Shown here: one piece after another, positions 54,073 through 62,929 of the stretch
How the letters are laid out: every line of letters starts with the position of its first letter
Numbering within the stretch: position 1 is the first letter of the stretch
NCBI GenBank assembly: GCA_035263105.1
Contig: DATFRO010000042.1
Coordinates: 1-64,000 of the forward strand
DNA length: 64,000 nucleotides
Direction of reading: 5' to 3'
DNA from: DATBVX01 sp035263105
GTDB lineage: Bacteria > Pseudomonadota > Gammaproteobacteria > Steroidobacterales > Steroidobacteraceae
Notes under the pieces: model-generated
What the model saw: only the letters and a program-made list of their open reading frames with translations
Told to the model about the DNA's origin: nothing
Database searches by the model: none
Program-made: the position numbers and the translations under genes

Positions 54073-55443
54073 TCAGGGCGAGGCGGAGCTGGGCCGCCTG
54101 CGACGACGCCGTCGGCGCGGCCGCCGCGTTCCGGGACTGTGCCCGGGACCGTTGCCGGACTTCACCATCGTCTCACGCTCGGCGGCGGATGCGGTCTGCA
54201 CCTCGGTCCACCACTTCGCGATCTCCGCCTCTTCCGCACCCACCTGCGCGCGCAAGAGCAGCAGGTCGTAGGCCGCACGAAAACGCGGATGACTGAGAAG
54301 TGAAAGCGCCTTCTTGCCCTCGCGGCGCCGGAAGCGCGGCTGGAGCGTGAACATCTCGCGCATCGGCAACGTGAAGCGCCGCGGGATTGAAACCCGCGAC
54401 TGTTGCGTGCGCACGATCTCTTCGCAGGCGTTGAACAGCGCGAGCGACTCCGGCTGCCCGTTCTCCTGCAGTTGCCGGGCACGTTCGGCCACCGGCCCAT
54501 AGAACAGCACGGCGAAGAGGAACGTCGGCGTCACCGGCTTGTCGGCCGCGACACGCGCATCCGTGTTCGCGAGGCCCGCCTGCAGGAGTTGCGCCTCGGC
54601 GCCGTGCGGCGCGCGCTTCAGCAGCGCCCCTGCTTGCGGGAACAAGTGCTCGAGCAGTCCGTAGTGCTGCAGGAGCCGCAGTGCTTCGCAACCGAACCCG
54701 CTGAGGAACAGCTTCAGTGTCTCATCGAACAGGCGCGCCGCGGGCACGTGCGTGAGCAGGTACGCGAGCTCGCGGATCGGTTCCTCAGTGTGCGTCTCGA
54801 TCGAGAAGCCGAGCTTCGCGGCAAACCGGATCGCACGCAGCATACGCACCGGATCTTCGTGGTAACGCGTGACCGGGTCGCCGATGAGGCGCAGGCGGCG
54901 CGCCGCGACATCCTCGACGCCACCAACGAAGTCCCACACCGAGAAGTCTTCGATGTTGTAGTAGAGCGCGTTGGCGGTGAAGTCGCGCCGCCACACGTCC
55001 TCTTCGATGGTGCCGTAGACGTTGTCGCGCAGGATTCGCCCGCGCGCGTCGAGCACGCGTTGTGCTGCCGGGTCGGCCGCGTGCCATTCGTCCTCGTCGC
55101 GCTCCTCCGGCTGCCACTGATGCGCGGCGCGGAAGGTCGCGACTTCGACGATCTCGTTGCCGAAGTACACGTGCGCCAGGCGAAAGCGCCGCCCGATCAG
55201 CCGGCAATTGCGGAACAGCGCACGCACCTCGTCGGGCGAAGCATTGGTCGCGATATCGAAATCCTTCGGCTGCAGCCCGAGCAGCAGATCACGCACGCTC
55301 CCGCCGACGAGGAACGCCTGGTAGCCGCCTTCCTTGAGGCGGTACAGAACGCGCAGCGCGTTGGCCGAGATGGCGGAGCGCGAGATCGGGTGCCCGGAAC
55401 GCGGAACGACCGTCGGCTGCGCACCGGAAGAAGCGAGGTTCAA
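54073..55443 (-). CDS. pcnB: poly(A) polymerase I
   Basis: A nucleotidyltransferase of about 456 residues with LVGGSVRDLLLGLQP and KDFDIATNASPDEV (DxD catalytic aspartates), ALYYNIEDFSVWDFVGG, and a basic C-terminal tail (RRPRRRRRRRRPSSASP). It polyadenylates RNA and speeds decay. I placed the start at TTG 55443, which reproduces the E. coli N-terminal alignment (TVVPRSGHPISRSAISANALRVLYRL region); the longer frame runs through tRNA-Glu. The start is the least certain part. Confidence 0.93.
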   Translation of the reverse strand: MNLASSGAQPTVVPRSGHPISRSAISANALRVLYRLKEGGYQAFLVGGSVRDLLLGLQPKDFDIATNASPDEVRALFRNCRLIGRRFRLAHVYFGNEIVEVATFRAAHQWQPEERDEDEWHAADPAAQRVLDARGRILRDNVYGTIEEDVWRRDFTANALYYNIEDFSVWDFVGGVEDVAARRLRLIGDPVTRYHEDPVRMLRAIRFAAKLGFSIETHTEEPIRELAYLLTHVPAARLFDETLKLFLSGFGCEALRLLQHYGLLEHLFPQAGALLKRAPHGAEAQLLQAGLANTDARVAADKPVTPTFLFAVLFYGPVAERARQLQENGQPESLALFNACEEIVRTQQSRVSIPRRFTLPMREMFTLQPRFRRREGKKALSLLSHPRFRAAYDLLLLRAQVGAEEAEIAKWWTEVQTASAAERETMVKSGNGPGHSPGTRRPRRRRRRRRPSSASP

Positions 55444-55456
55444 ATTGGTTTTTCGC

Positions 55457-55484
55457 TTGAGGGCCGAAAGGCGGGCCGTATAAT
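55457..55484 (+). promoter_or_regulatory. promoter of tRNA-Glu; the same -10 serves pcnB on the other strand
   Basis: Plus strand: TTGAGG (55457-55462), a 16-base spacer, and a perfect TATAAT (55479-55484), followed by a GC-rich discriminator, with a start near 55491 and tRNA-Glu 31 bases later. On the minus strand the overlapping bases read TATTAT, a -10 suited to a pcnB transcript beginning near 55473. Confidence 0.68.
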
Positions 55485-55521
55485 ACCGCGCCCATTCGCC
55501 GGCACCCGCGCGGACTAAGAC

Positions 55522-55597
55522 GCTCCCATCGTCTAGAGGCCCAGGACACAGCCCTCTCAAGGCTGGTACGAGGGTTCGAATCCCTCTGGGAGCGCCA
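55522..55597 (+). tRNA. tRNA-Glu (anticodon CTC)
   Basis: A 76-nucleotide tRNA, including encoded CCA. The acceptor stem GCTCCCA pairs with TGGGAGC; the anticodon stem CAGCC/GGCTG holds loop CTCTCAA with anticodon CTC at 55556-55558; the T arm is GAGGGTTCGAATCCCTC. The D arm ATCGTCTAGAGGCCCAGGAC is typical of tRNA-Glu. Confidence 0.95.
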
Positions 55598-55697
55598 ATA
55601 CAAACAGTGATTTAGTTCTCATTGTTGATGTCACTTCCGGGTAGCGGGGAATCCTCGGTTTGGTTTACGTTAGCGCACCCTACCCGGCAGGACGCGT

Positions 55698-56495
55698 GTG
55701 AACCCAGCCGACAAACGCCTGATGGACCTCGTCGACAAGTGGCTCGCGAGCCTCGAGCTGCACTTGAAGTATTCCGGCCTCGACGACGCGAGCTACTGGC
55801 GCGTGCAACCGTGGGTCGAGCACGACCGCCCGTCACGCTGGATCATCGAGCTCGCGCGCCAGAAAGCCGCGCAACTGAAGGAGCAGATCGAGGCGCGCAT
55901 CGCGATGGGCGATGCGAAGTTCGGCGACTCGCTCGAGCTGATGGCGTTCCTCAGCAACCTGGTCGGCGCGCAGCACGTCGAGCGCTTCATCCCGCTCGCG
56001 GATGCGGCGAGCGAAGTCGATCTGTCCACGGCCCCTCCGCCGCCCGCGGTGCAGGCGCCCGCTGCGCCGGCTCCCTCCGCACGCACCACGCCGCCGGCCG
56101 CTGAAGTCACGCAGCAGAGCGCGGTCCGTACCCAACCCCGCAAGGCTGTTTCTGATACGACGCGCGAGATGCCACGCGTGCCGACGGGCGCGGCCGCCCG
56201 CGAGCCGAGCCGTCACGCCACATCACAGCGTACCGAAGCACGCAAGGGCACGACGCGCCGCGAACACAAGGCGCCGGCTCCCGCGCCCAAGGCGAAAGCG
56301 GAGCAGCGCGCCAACCCGGAGCGTGAGAAGGCAGTCGTCGCGGATGCGGTGCGGCTCCTCGGTTGGGGGCGCAAGTGGCACGAGATCCCCGACCTCATCA
56401 GCCGCATGGCCGATCGCCCCGCGATCTCCGAAGTGCGGCGCATCCTGCGCGACCACAAGCCGGCGATCGAACGCGAGCTCGATCGCGACGGTTGA
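55698..56495 (+). CDS. uncharacterised two-domain protein with a Pro/Ala/Lys-rich linker
   Basis: I do not recognise this 265-residue protein. It starts at GTG 55698, behind GGCAGGAC. The N-terminal part (about 1-108) is helical and charged (MNPADKRLMDLVDKWLASLE, then QKAAQLKEQIEARI). A long disordered linker rich in Pro/Ala/Thr/Arg/Lys follows (about 110-205). A short C-terminal helical domain (about 207-265) includes LLGWGRKWHEIPDLISRMADR. There is no signal peptide, membrane helix or catalytic motif. It lies alone between tRNA-Glu and a convergent VOC gene, with a stop 3 bases from the VOC stop. Confidence 0.75.
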   Translation: MNPADKRLMDLVDKWLASLELHLKYSGLDDASYWRVQPWVEHDRPSRWIIELARQKAAQLKEQIEARIAMGDAKFGDSLELMAFLSNLVGAQHVERFIPLADAASEVDLSTAPPPPAVQAPAAPAPSARTTPPAAEVTQQSAVRTQPRKAVSDTTREMPRVPTGAAAREPSRHATSQRTEARKGTTRREHKAPAPAPKAKAEQRANPEREKAVVADAVRLLGWGRKWHEIPDLISRMADRPAISEVRRILRDHKPAIERELDRDG

Positions 56496-56498
56496 GCG

Positions 56499-56888
56499 TC
56501 AGCTTCTCTCCATCTGCGCGAACACGACCACGTGGCCCGCAGGCTCGCGCACGATGACCTCGGTCGCGCCGTAGAAGGTCTTGCGCTTCGGCACGATGTA
56601 GTCGATCCCCTCGAGCGCGGCCTCGAAGGGCGCCAGGTCATCGACCTCGACGAAGAGGAACTGGCGCGCGGCTGAGGCCTCCGGCCCGAGCGCCGGAATG
56701 TCCGCGCCGACGCTCGACCAGCTCTGGTACATCACTTCGATGCCGTCGCGGATCAGGAGCACGAACCCCAGGTGATCCTCTTCGGGCACTTCGGCAACCC
56801 GGGTGAAGCCGAGGCGCCTCTCCCAGAAATCGAGACAGGGTTCGATCCGTTTCACGACCAGGACCGGGGTCAGCTTCTTCACGTGCAT
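56499..56888 (-). CDS. VOC (glyoxalase/bleomycin-resistance) family protein
   Basis: A protein of 129 residues with two beta-alpha-beta-beta-beta units: VKKLTPVLVVKRIEPCLDFW, LGFVLLIRDGIEVMYQ, FLFVEVDDLAPFEAALEG and TEVIVREPAGHVVVFAQ. Such proteins bind metal or small molecules; function cannot be assigned. It lies downstream of an AraC-type regulator on the same strand, 51 bases away, a pairing that suggests joint control. Confidence 0.82.
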   Translation of the reverse strand: MHVKKLTPVLVVKRIEPCLDFWERRLGFTRVAEVPEEDHLGFVLLIRDGIEVMYQSWSSVGADIPALGPEASAARQFLFVEVDDLAPFEAALEGIDYIVPKRKTFYGATEVIVREPAGHVVVFAQMERS

Positions 56889-56939
56889 CGGAATCTCCTG
56901 AATGTGATCACCGCACCACCGGCGGTGTGGCGAGGGAGA

Positions 56940-57803
56940 CTAGAAGACGCTCAGCTGCCCGTCTTGTACGAACGCGACATCGGAATCCGCCTTCAGCCAG
57001 CGCGAGGGCGCGACGCCGACCAGCGCGTGAAACTCGTGCGTCAGGTGCGACTGGTCGAAGTACCCGCTCTCGGCGGCGAGCGCGGCGAGCGACCAGCCCG
57101 GCGTCCGCGCCTGCAAGCTCAACAAACGACGCAAACGACGCACCCGCCGGAATTGCGCCGGCGTGAGTCCCACCGCGGCGACGAAGCGTCGCTCGAATTG
57201 TCTCGCGCTCAGGCCGATCTCGCGCGCCGCCGCCTGCACTGAGACGACACTCGCGCTGTCGAGGATCCGCACCGCGCGTTCGACCTGCGCCTGGGTCCGG
57301 CTGGCGGCGCGAATCCGCGGGAGCACCTCGCGTTCCACGCAGCGTGCACGCTGATCGAGCGTCGCAGTACGCGCCAGCTCCTCGATCACGACGTCAGGGA
57401 GCGGTGTCCAGACATCCGCGAGCGGAATCTCGCGATCGGTCGTCTCGTGCAGGTCTGAGCGCAGGAGTGCAGCGGCGCCACCGGGACGAAAGCGGATGCC
57501 GAACAGGTCGATCCGGCTGCAGAGCTCGATCTGCATGGCGCGCGTCATCGTCCCGACGAACGTGATCGCGGCGGCGGCTCCCCGCTCGCGCCACGCCTCG
57601 AGGTCGAGCAGGAGATCCATGCAAGCATCGGGCAGGATGCGATGCTGCACCGGGGCCTGGGCCGTCGCCTTGCTGCGGATCTGCCAATAGCACGCGATCA
57701 ATTGACGCAGGGGCGGCGCCGGCGCGATCTCGGAATAGTGCGCCGCCGACTCGCGGCGCTCCGGATCGGCGAGGCGATGATCAGGCAGTTGCACCGGGGC
57801 CAT
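56940..57803 (-). CDS. AraC-family transcriptional regulator
   Basis: A protein of about 287 residues. The N-terminal domain (SEIAPAPPLRQLIACYWQIRS, ILPDACMDLLLDLEAW, GIRFRPGGAAALLR) is of the DUF6597 ligand-sensing kind. The C-terminal AraC helix-turn-helix pair includes SVVSVQAAAREIGLSARQFE and GYFDQSHLTHEFHALVGVAP. It probably regulates itself and the VOC gene downstream. I preferred the ATG at 57803; an in-frame TTG at 57866 would add 21 residues. Confidence 0.87.
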   Translation of the reverse strand: MAPVQLPDHRLADPERRESAAHYSEIAPAPPLRQLIACYWQIRSKATAQAPVQHRILPDACMDLLLDLEAWRERGAAAAITFVGTMTRAMQIELCSRIDLFGIRFRPGGAAALLRSDLHETTDREIPLADVWTPLPDVVIEELARTATLDQRARCVEREVLPRIRAASRTQAQVERAVRILDSASVVSVQAAAREIGLSARQFERRFVAAVGLTPAQFRRVRRLRRLLSLQARTPGWSLAALAAESGYFDQSHLTHEFHALVGVAPSRWLKADSDVAFVQDGQLSVF

Positions 57804-57910
57804 GGCGCCGAGTGTGCGCACGCGGGCTGGCGAGTTCAACGGCGCTTCAGTACTCTCTTGCGCCAACCGCTCACAGAAGCGCTCGCTGGAATGCTCGCAA
57901 GGAGACTGCC

Positions 57911-58417
57911 ATGGCCGATTTCCGCTCCTCGTTCGCAGTGCGCACCACGGTACTGTGCGGCACTGCCCTGATCGCGCTGCTGACGATGTATTCGATCGCC
58001 ACGCTCGCGCAGGACAAGCCGCCCTCCAAGGCCGAGCAGGCCATCAAGTACCGGCAGTCGGTCTACAAGGTAATCCTGTGGAATTTCGGCCCGATGCACG
58101 GTATGGCCGAGGGCAAGATTCCCTACGACGCGACGGACTTCGCCAAGCGCGCCGAGCGCGTGGCCACGATGGCGCCGATGCTGCTCGAGGGTTACCCGCC
58201 GGGATCGAACACCGATGCGCCCACGCGCGCCAAGCCGGAGATCTGGCAGAACTTCGACGAGTTCTCGAAGCTGATGCACAACATGGAAGACAAGGCTGCA
58301 GCGCTTGCCAGCGTCGCGAAGGAAGGCAGTCTCGACAAGTCGCGCGCCGCGGCCAATGAACTCGGTGACGCCTGCAAGGCGTGTCACGACAAGTTCCGGG
58401 CCGAGAAACCGTCCTAG
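57911..58417 (+). CDS. cytochrome c-prime (cytochrome c556-like)
   Basis: A periplasmic four-helix-bundle cytochrome of 168 residues. It has a signal peptide (VLCGTALIALLTMYSIATLAQ) and a single heme site CKACH (Cys155, Cys158, His159) close to the C-terminus, as in cytochrome c-prime. AAGGAGACTGCC precedes the ATG at 57911. The protein may bind NO or act in electron transfer. It is convergent with, and overlaps by 4 bases, a cytochrome b561 gene. Confidence 0.9.
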   Translation: MADFRSSFAVRTTVLCGTALIALLTMYSIATLAQDKPPSKAEQAIKYRQSVYKVILWNFGPMHGMAEGKIPYDATDFAKRAERVATMAPMLLEGYPPGSNTDAPTRAKPEIWQNFDEFSKLMHNMEDKAAALASVAKEGSLDKSRAAANELGDACKACHDKFRAEKPS

Positions 58418-59142
58418 AACAGGATCAGGGACGGCTCGGGCGCGCTCGCCACGAGCGCGAAGAGCGCGAGCGCGCATGCGGCCGCCAGCGCCAGTGCCAG
58501 CAGAACGCGCGAGCCGGTGATGCCGGCATTGGCAGGGAGCCACGTGCCGGACTTGCGGCCCGTGATCATGGGCCCGACCAGGTTCTCGCCGCGCAGGACG
58601 TAGTACGCCGACACCGCGATGACGTGCAAACCGATCGCATACCACAGCGCATCGGCGAGCAACCGGTGCCAGCCGGACAGGCGATCGCTCGCGGCGTCGG
58701 AGACGTAGCCGTAGAGCGGCCCGGTGTTGAAGATCTCATCGTTGGCATAGAGCCCGGTGACGCCTTCCGCGGCCACCAGCGCAAGCAGGACCATCACCAT
58801 CCAGCCGCCGAGCGGATTGTGGCCCAGGTGCGCGATCGAGCGCGGTGACAGCCAGTCGCGCGCGTAGCGCCAGGCGGCGCCTGGCCCGCGCAGGAAATTC
58901 GCGAAGCGCGCGTAGCGCGGACCGACGAATCCCCACGCCAGGCGAAAGCCCACCAGCACGAGGCACGCGTAGCCGAACCAGCAATGCCAGCCGAATGCCT
59001 GTGTCCCCAGCTTGTACGTGACCCACGCACCGAGCACTGCCAGCGCCAGCAGCCAGTGAAACACGCGCAACGGCAGATCCCAGATGAGCTGCGCGCCCGT
59101 ACCCGCCGCCGCTTTCGCTCGCAGTGTCTCGCTCGGTGACAT
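58414..59142 (-). CDS. cytochrome b561-type membrane cytochrome
   Basis: A protein of about 242 residues with four main membrane helices plus a C-terminal one. Heme-ligand histidines are likely in LPLRVFHWLLALAVLG, the FGWHCWFGYACL segment, and LWYAIGLHVIAVSAYYVL, with a tail GSRVLLALALAAACALALF. It passes electrons between quinol or ferredoxin-type donors and c-type cytochromes. I preferred the ATG at 59142; a longer frame to 59235 adds a basic stretch without family support. It overlaps the cytochrome c-prime gene tail by 4 bases in convergent orientation, which suggests paired function. Confidence 0.88.
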   Translation of the reverse strand: MSPSETLRAKAAAGTGAQLIWDLPLRVFHWLLALAVLGAWVTYKLGTQAFGWHCWFGYACLVLVGFRLAWGFVGPRYARFANFLRGPGAAWRYARDWLSPRSIAHLGHNPLGGWMVMVLLALVAAEGVTGLYANDEIFNTGPLYGYVSDAASDRLSGWHRLLADALWYAIGLHVIAVSAYYVLRGENLVGPMITGRKSGTWLPANAGITGSRVLLALALAAACALALFALVASAPEPSLILF

Positions 59143-59337
59143 TAAGGCGATTTCATCTTCCGGCGTGCGTCGCGCGGTTCGTGCGCGACCCATTCTAAGC
59201 GCGCGCGCCTTGAATTTTGCCGGCCTGCTCGACACAATCGCGGCCCGGAAAAAAGAGCGTGCACGGGGAACCGTGAGCGCACAAATCCGGTCTCAACGCT
59301 CCCAAATACAAGCGACTGTGCGGTTCCTGACAGCTTC

Positions 59338-60267
59338 ATGATTGAAATCGAAAGCCTGACGAAGCGCTATGGCACGCTGACCGCGGTGGACGGCGTGAGT
59401 TTCCGGGTGCAGCCCGGCGAAGTGCTCGGCTTCCTCGGGCCGAACGGCGCCGGCAAGTCCACCACGATGCGCATGATCGCGGGTTACCTCGCCCCCACCT
59501 CGGGGAGCGCCCGCGTGTGCGGACACGACGTGGAGCGCGATCCGCTCGCGGCCAAGTCCTGCATGGGTTACATGCCGGAAGGCGCGCCGAGCTATGGCGA
59601 GATGACCGTCCGCCGCTTCCTCGACTTCATCGCCGATGTACGCGCCCTGCAGGGTGAGCGGCGCCGCAACCGGCTGAACGACGTGATCGAGCGCTTGCAT
59701 CTCGGGCCCGTCCTCGAGCAGACGATCGAGACCCTGTCGAAGGGCTTTCGCTGCCGCGTCGGTCTCGCGCAGGCCATCCTGCACGACCCGCAGGTGCTGA
59801 TCCTCGACGAGCCCACCGACGGTCTCGACCCGAACCAGAAGCACGAAGTGCGCACGCTCATCAACGCGATGGCGGCCGACAAGATCATCGTGATCTCCAC
59901 CCACATCCTCGAAGAGGTCGACGCGGTGTGCACGCGCGCGATCATCATCTCGAAGGGCAAGGTGGTCGCCGACGAGAAGCCGCAGAGCCTCGCGGCGCGC
60001 TCGCGCTATCACAACGCGGTCACCGTCGGCTTCTCGGACGGTACGCTGCTCGCGCGGGCGCGCGCGATGATCGCCTCGCTCCCGCAGGTGGCGGCGGTGG
60101 AGGCGCGCGACAAGGAACTGCGGCTCACGGCGCTGCCCAAGTCCGGACAGCCGATCCTGCCGCTGCTCAGCGACCTGGCGCGTCGCGAGCAGTGGTCGAT
60201 CAGCGAGCTGCACCTGGAATCGGGCCGGCTCGATGAAGTGTTCCGCGCCGTGACGCAGGGGGCCTGA
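59338..60267 (+). CDS. GldA-like ABC transporter ATP-binding protein
   Basis: A protein of 309 residues with Walker A FLGPNGAGKSTTMRMIAGYL, the signature SKGFRCRVGLAQAI (LSKGF variant) and Walker B VLILDEPTDGLDPNQ. The variant signature and the C-terminal extension (residues 225-309) match GldA-type ATPases that pair with ABC-2 permeases. It overlaps the permease gene by one base and starts a four-gene cassette. Confidence 0.92.
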   Translation: MIEIESLTKRYGTLTAVDGVSFRVQPGEVLGFLGPNGAGKSTTMRMIAGYLAPTSGSARVCGHDVERDPLAAKSCMGYMPEGAPSYGEMTVRRFLDFIADVRALQGERRRNRLNDVIERLHLGPVLEQTIETLSKGFRCRVGLAQAILHDPQVLILDEPTDGLDPNQKHEVRTLINAMAADKIIVISTHILEEVDAVCTRAIIISKGKVVADEKPQSLAARSRYHNAVTVGFSDGTLLARARAMIASLPQVAAVEARDKELRLTALPKSGQPILPLLSDLARREQWSISELHLESGRLDEVFRAVTQGA

Positions 60268-61001
60268 TGCGAAATATCGCCGCGGTATTCCGGCGCGAGC
60301 TGGCCAGCTATTTCGTCACGCCGGTCGCCTACGTCTTCATCGTCATCTTCCTGGTGTTGTCCGGCGCCTTCACTTTCTATCTCGGCGGCTTCTACGAGCG
60401 CGGCCAGGCGGATCTCGCGCCGTTCTTCAACTTTCATCCGTGGCTCTACCTGTTCCTGATTCCCGCGATCTCGATGCGGCTGTGGGCCGAGGAGCGTAAG
60501 AGCGGCAGCATCGAGCTGCTGATGACCTTGCCGATCACGCTGCCGCAGGCGGTATGGGGCAAGTTTCTCGCGGCATGGTGCTTTGCCGGCATTGCGCTCG
60601 CGCTCACCTTCCCGATCTGGATCACGGTGAACTACCTCGGCAAGCCGGATAACGGCGCGATCCTCGCGGCCTACATCGGCAGCTTCCTGATGGCCGGCGG
60701 ATTCCTCGCGATCGGCACCTGCATGTCGGCGCTCACGCGCAACCAGGTGATCGCCTTCATTCTCGGCGTCGTCGGCTGCTTCGTGTTCCTGCTGAGCGGC
60801 TTCCCGATGGTGATCGACGTGGTGCGCAGCTGGGCGCCGGCGGCGCTGGTCGATGCGGTCGCCTCGCTCAGCTTCCTCAGCCATTTCGAATCGATCTCCA
60901 AGGGCGTCATCGACCTGCGCGACGTGCTGTATTTCGCGCTGCTCATCGCCTGCTGGCTGATGGCGACCGGCATCGTGCTCGACATGAAGAAGGCGAACTG
61001 A
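60267..61001 (+). CDS. GldF-like ABC-2 type permease
   Basis: A protein of 244 residues with six predicted membrane helices (for example residues 17-37, 60-76, 100-125, 138-165, 170-192, 218-238). It matches ABC-2 permeases of the GldF/NosY kind (FRRELASYFVTPVAYVFIVIF start, then LFLIPAISMRLWAEERKSGSI). Substrate unknown. Confidence 0.92.
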   Translation: MRNIAAVFRRELASYFVTPVAYVFIVIFLVLSGAFTFYLGGFYERGQADLAPFFNFHPWLYLFLIPAISMRLWAEERKSGSIELLMTLPITLPQAVWGKFLAAWCFAGIALALTFPIWITVNYLGKPDNGAILAAYIGSFLMAGGFLAIGTCMSALTRNQVIAFILGVVGCFVFLLSGFPMVIDVVRSWAPAALVDAVASLSFLSHFESISKGVIDLRDVLYFALLIACWLMATGIVLDMKKAN

Positions 61002-61006
61002 CGCAC

Positions 61007-62923
61007 ATGGCATTCGATCTGCGCAAGGTCTGGCAGGGCCATCGCGGGAGCGGTGCGCTGGCGCTCGTGCTGCTGGCGGTGGTCTTCATCGGACTGGTCA
61101 TCGTCATCAACTACGGCCTGCGCGGAGCGCGCGCCGATCTCACGCAGAACCGGCTCTACACACTCGCGCCGGGCACGCGCAACATCCTCAAGAACCTCGA
61201 CGAGCCGATCAATCTCTACTTCTACTTCACGCGTGGAGCTGCCGACCAGGTGCCGTACATCAAGACGTACGCGAACCGCGTGCGCGACATGCTCGAGGAG
61301 CTCACGGCACGCTCGAACGGCAAGATCCGCCTGCAGGTGATCGACCCCGAGCCGTTCTCGGAGGCGCAGGATCGCGCCGATGAATTCGGTCTTTCCGGCG
61401 TGCCGCTCGGCTCCACGGGCGAGACGCTGTACTTCGGACTCGCCGGCACCAACTCCACCGATGGGCGCGCGTCGATCGACTTCTTCCAGCCGGAGAAAGA
61501 GGAGTTCCTCGAGTACGACATCGCCAAGCTGATCGTCGAGCTGTCGCGTCCCAAGAAGGCGGTCGTGGGGTTGCTCTCGACGTTGCCGATGGGCAGCGAC
61601 TTCAACCAGGCCACGGGGCAGATGCGCGAGCCGTGGACCGTGATGTCGCAGCTCGAGCAGCTCTTCACGGTGAAGAACCTCACTCCCGAGCTCACCAGCA
61701 TCGACCCGGACGTCGACGTGCTCATGCTGGTGCACCCCAAGGGCCTGTCGCAGTCGGCGCTCTACGCCATCGATCAATTCGTGCTGCGCGGCGGACGCGC
61801 GCTGATCTTCGTCGACCCGCAGGCGGAAGCCGATCCCGCCGGCCAGCAGCCCGGGAATCCCTTCGGCAACATGGGCGGTGACAAGAGCTCGAATCTCGCG
61901 CCGCTGTTCGCGGCCTGGGGCGTCGACTACAACCCGCGCCAGGTCGTTGGCGACCTGCAGTACGCCTTGAGCGTCAGCACGCGCACCGGCGACCCGGTCC
62001 GCCACATCGGTTTCATCGGCTTCGACAAGGAAGCGTTCAACGCCAAAGACGTCATCACCGCGGCGCTCAACAACATCAACGCGGCGACGGTCGGCAGCCT
62101 CAAGCTCAAGAGCGGCAGCACCCTGTCGTTCGAGCCGTTGCTGCAGTCGAGCGCGCAGGCCGGCGTGCTGCCGGTCGAGCGTTTCGCATTCCTGTCGGAT
62201 CCCGCGAGCCTGCGCGACGGATTCCGCCCGTCGGGCGAGCGCTACGTGATCGCCGCGCGCCTGAGCGGCAAGGTGAAGACGGCGTTCCCCAATGGCAACC
62301 CGGCGGCCAACGCCCCCGCCACACCGCCGGTGCCCGTGGCGGCCGGACTCAAGGAATCCGCGCAGCCTGCCAACCTCGTCGTGGTCGCCGACACCGACCT
62401 GCTCACCGACAACCTCTGGGTGCGCAACCAGTCGTTCTTCGGTCAGCGCTTCGCGACCGCGTGGGCGAACAATGGCGACTTCGTGTTCAACGCCATCGAC
62501 AACCTCACCGGCAACGGCGATCTCATCAGCATTCGTGGCCGGGCGAGCTTCGTGCGGCCGTTCGAGCGCGTCGAGGGGCTGCGGCGCGATGCCGAGGATC
62601 GCTTCCGTGCCAAAGAACAGGAGCTGCAGCAGCAGCTGCGCGACACCGAGCAGAAGCTCACCGAGCTCCAGTCGCGGCGCAGTGACAAGTCCTCGCTGAT
62701 CCTGACGCCGGACCAGGAGAAGGAACTCACCCGCTTCCAGGACGAGAAGGTGCGCATCCGCAAGGACCTGCGCGAAGTGCGCCACGGTCTCGACCAGGAC
62801 ATCGAGCATCTCGGCACCGTGCTGAAGGTGCTCAACATCGCCCTCGTGCCGATCCTGATCCTGATCGCGGGACTCGCCGCGTTTGCCTGGCGGCGCAGCC
62901 GTCGCGCACCGAAGAGCGGCTGA
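61007..62923 (+). CDS. GldG-like periplasmic/membrane component of an ABC system
   Basis: A protein of 638 residues, belonging to the Gldg family. It has an N-terminal membrane helix (about 15-38), a large periplasmic region (NRLYTLAPGTRNILKNLDEP, FVLRGGRALIFVDPQ) with an Ala/Pro stretch, a coiled-coil segment around 528-595 (Gln/Glu/Arg-rich) and a C-terminal membrane helix (about 605-628). Membrane anchors at both ends suit a scaffold next to the permease. The Bacteroidetes relatives were named for gliding, but no gliding genes are visible here. Confidence 0.9.
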   Translation: MAFDLRKVWQGHRGSGALALVLLAVVFIGLVIVINYGLRGARADLTQNRLYTLAPGTRNILKNLDEPINLYFYFTRGAADQVPYIKTYANRVRDMLEELTARSNGKIRLQVIDPEPFSEAQDRADEFGLSGVPLGSTGETLYFGLAGTNSTDGRASIDFFQPEKEEFLEYDIAKLIVELSRPKKAVVGLLSTLPMGSDFNQATGQMREPWTVMSQLEQLFTVKNLTPELTSIDPDVDVLMLVHPKGLSQSALYAIDQFVLRGGRALIFVDPQAEADPAGQQPGNPFGNMGGDKSSNLAPLFAAWGVDYNPRQVVGDLQYALSVSTRTGDPVRHIGFIGFDKEAFNAKDVITAALNNINAATVGSLKLKSGSTLSFEPLLQSSAQAGVLPVERFAFLSDPASLRDGFRPSGERYVIAARLSGKVKTAFPNGNPAANAPATPPVPVAAGLKESAQPANLVVVADTDLLTDNLWVRNQSFFGQRFATAWANNGDFVFNAIDNLTGNGDLISIRGRASFVRPFERVEGLRRDAEDRFRAKEQELQQQLRDTEQKLTELQSRRSDKSSLILTPDQEKELTRFQDEKVRIRKDLREVRHGLDQDIEHLGTVLKVLNIALVPILILIAGLAAFAWRRSRRAPKSG

Positions 62924-62929
62924 GCCGGG

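Noticed and set aside
59267..59327. GGAACC...GGTTCC inverted repeat upstream of the GldA-like gene
   Set aside because: The arms are only six bases with a loop of about 50; this is expected by chance.
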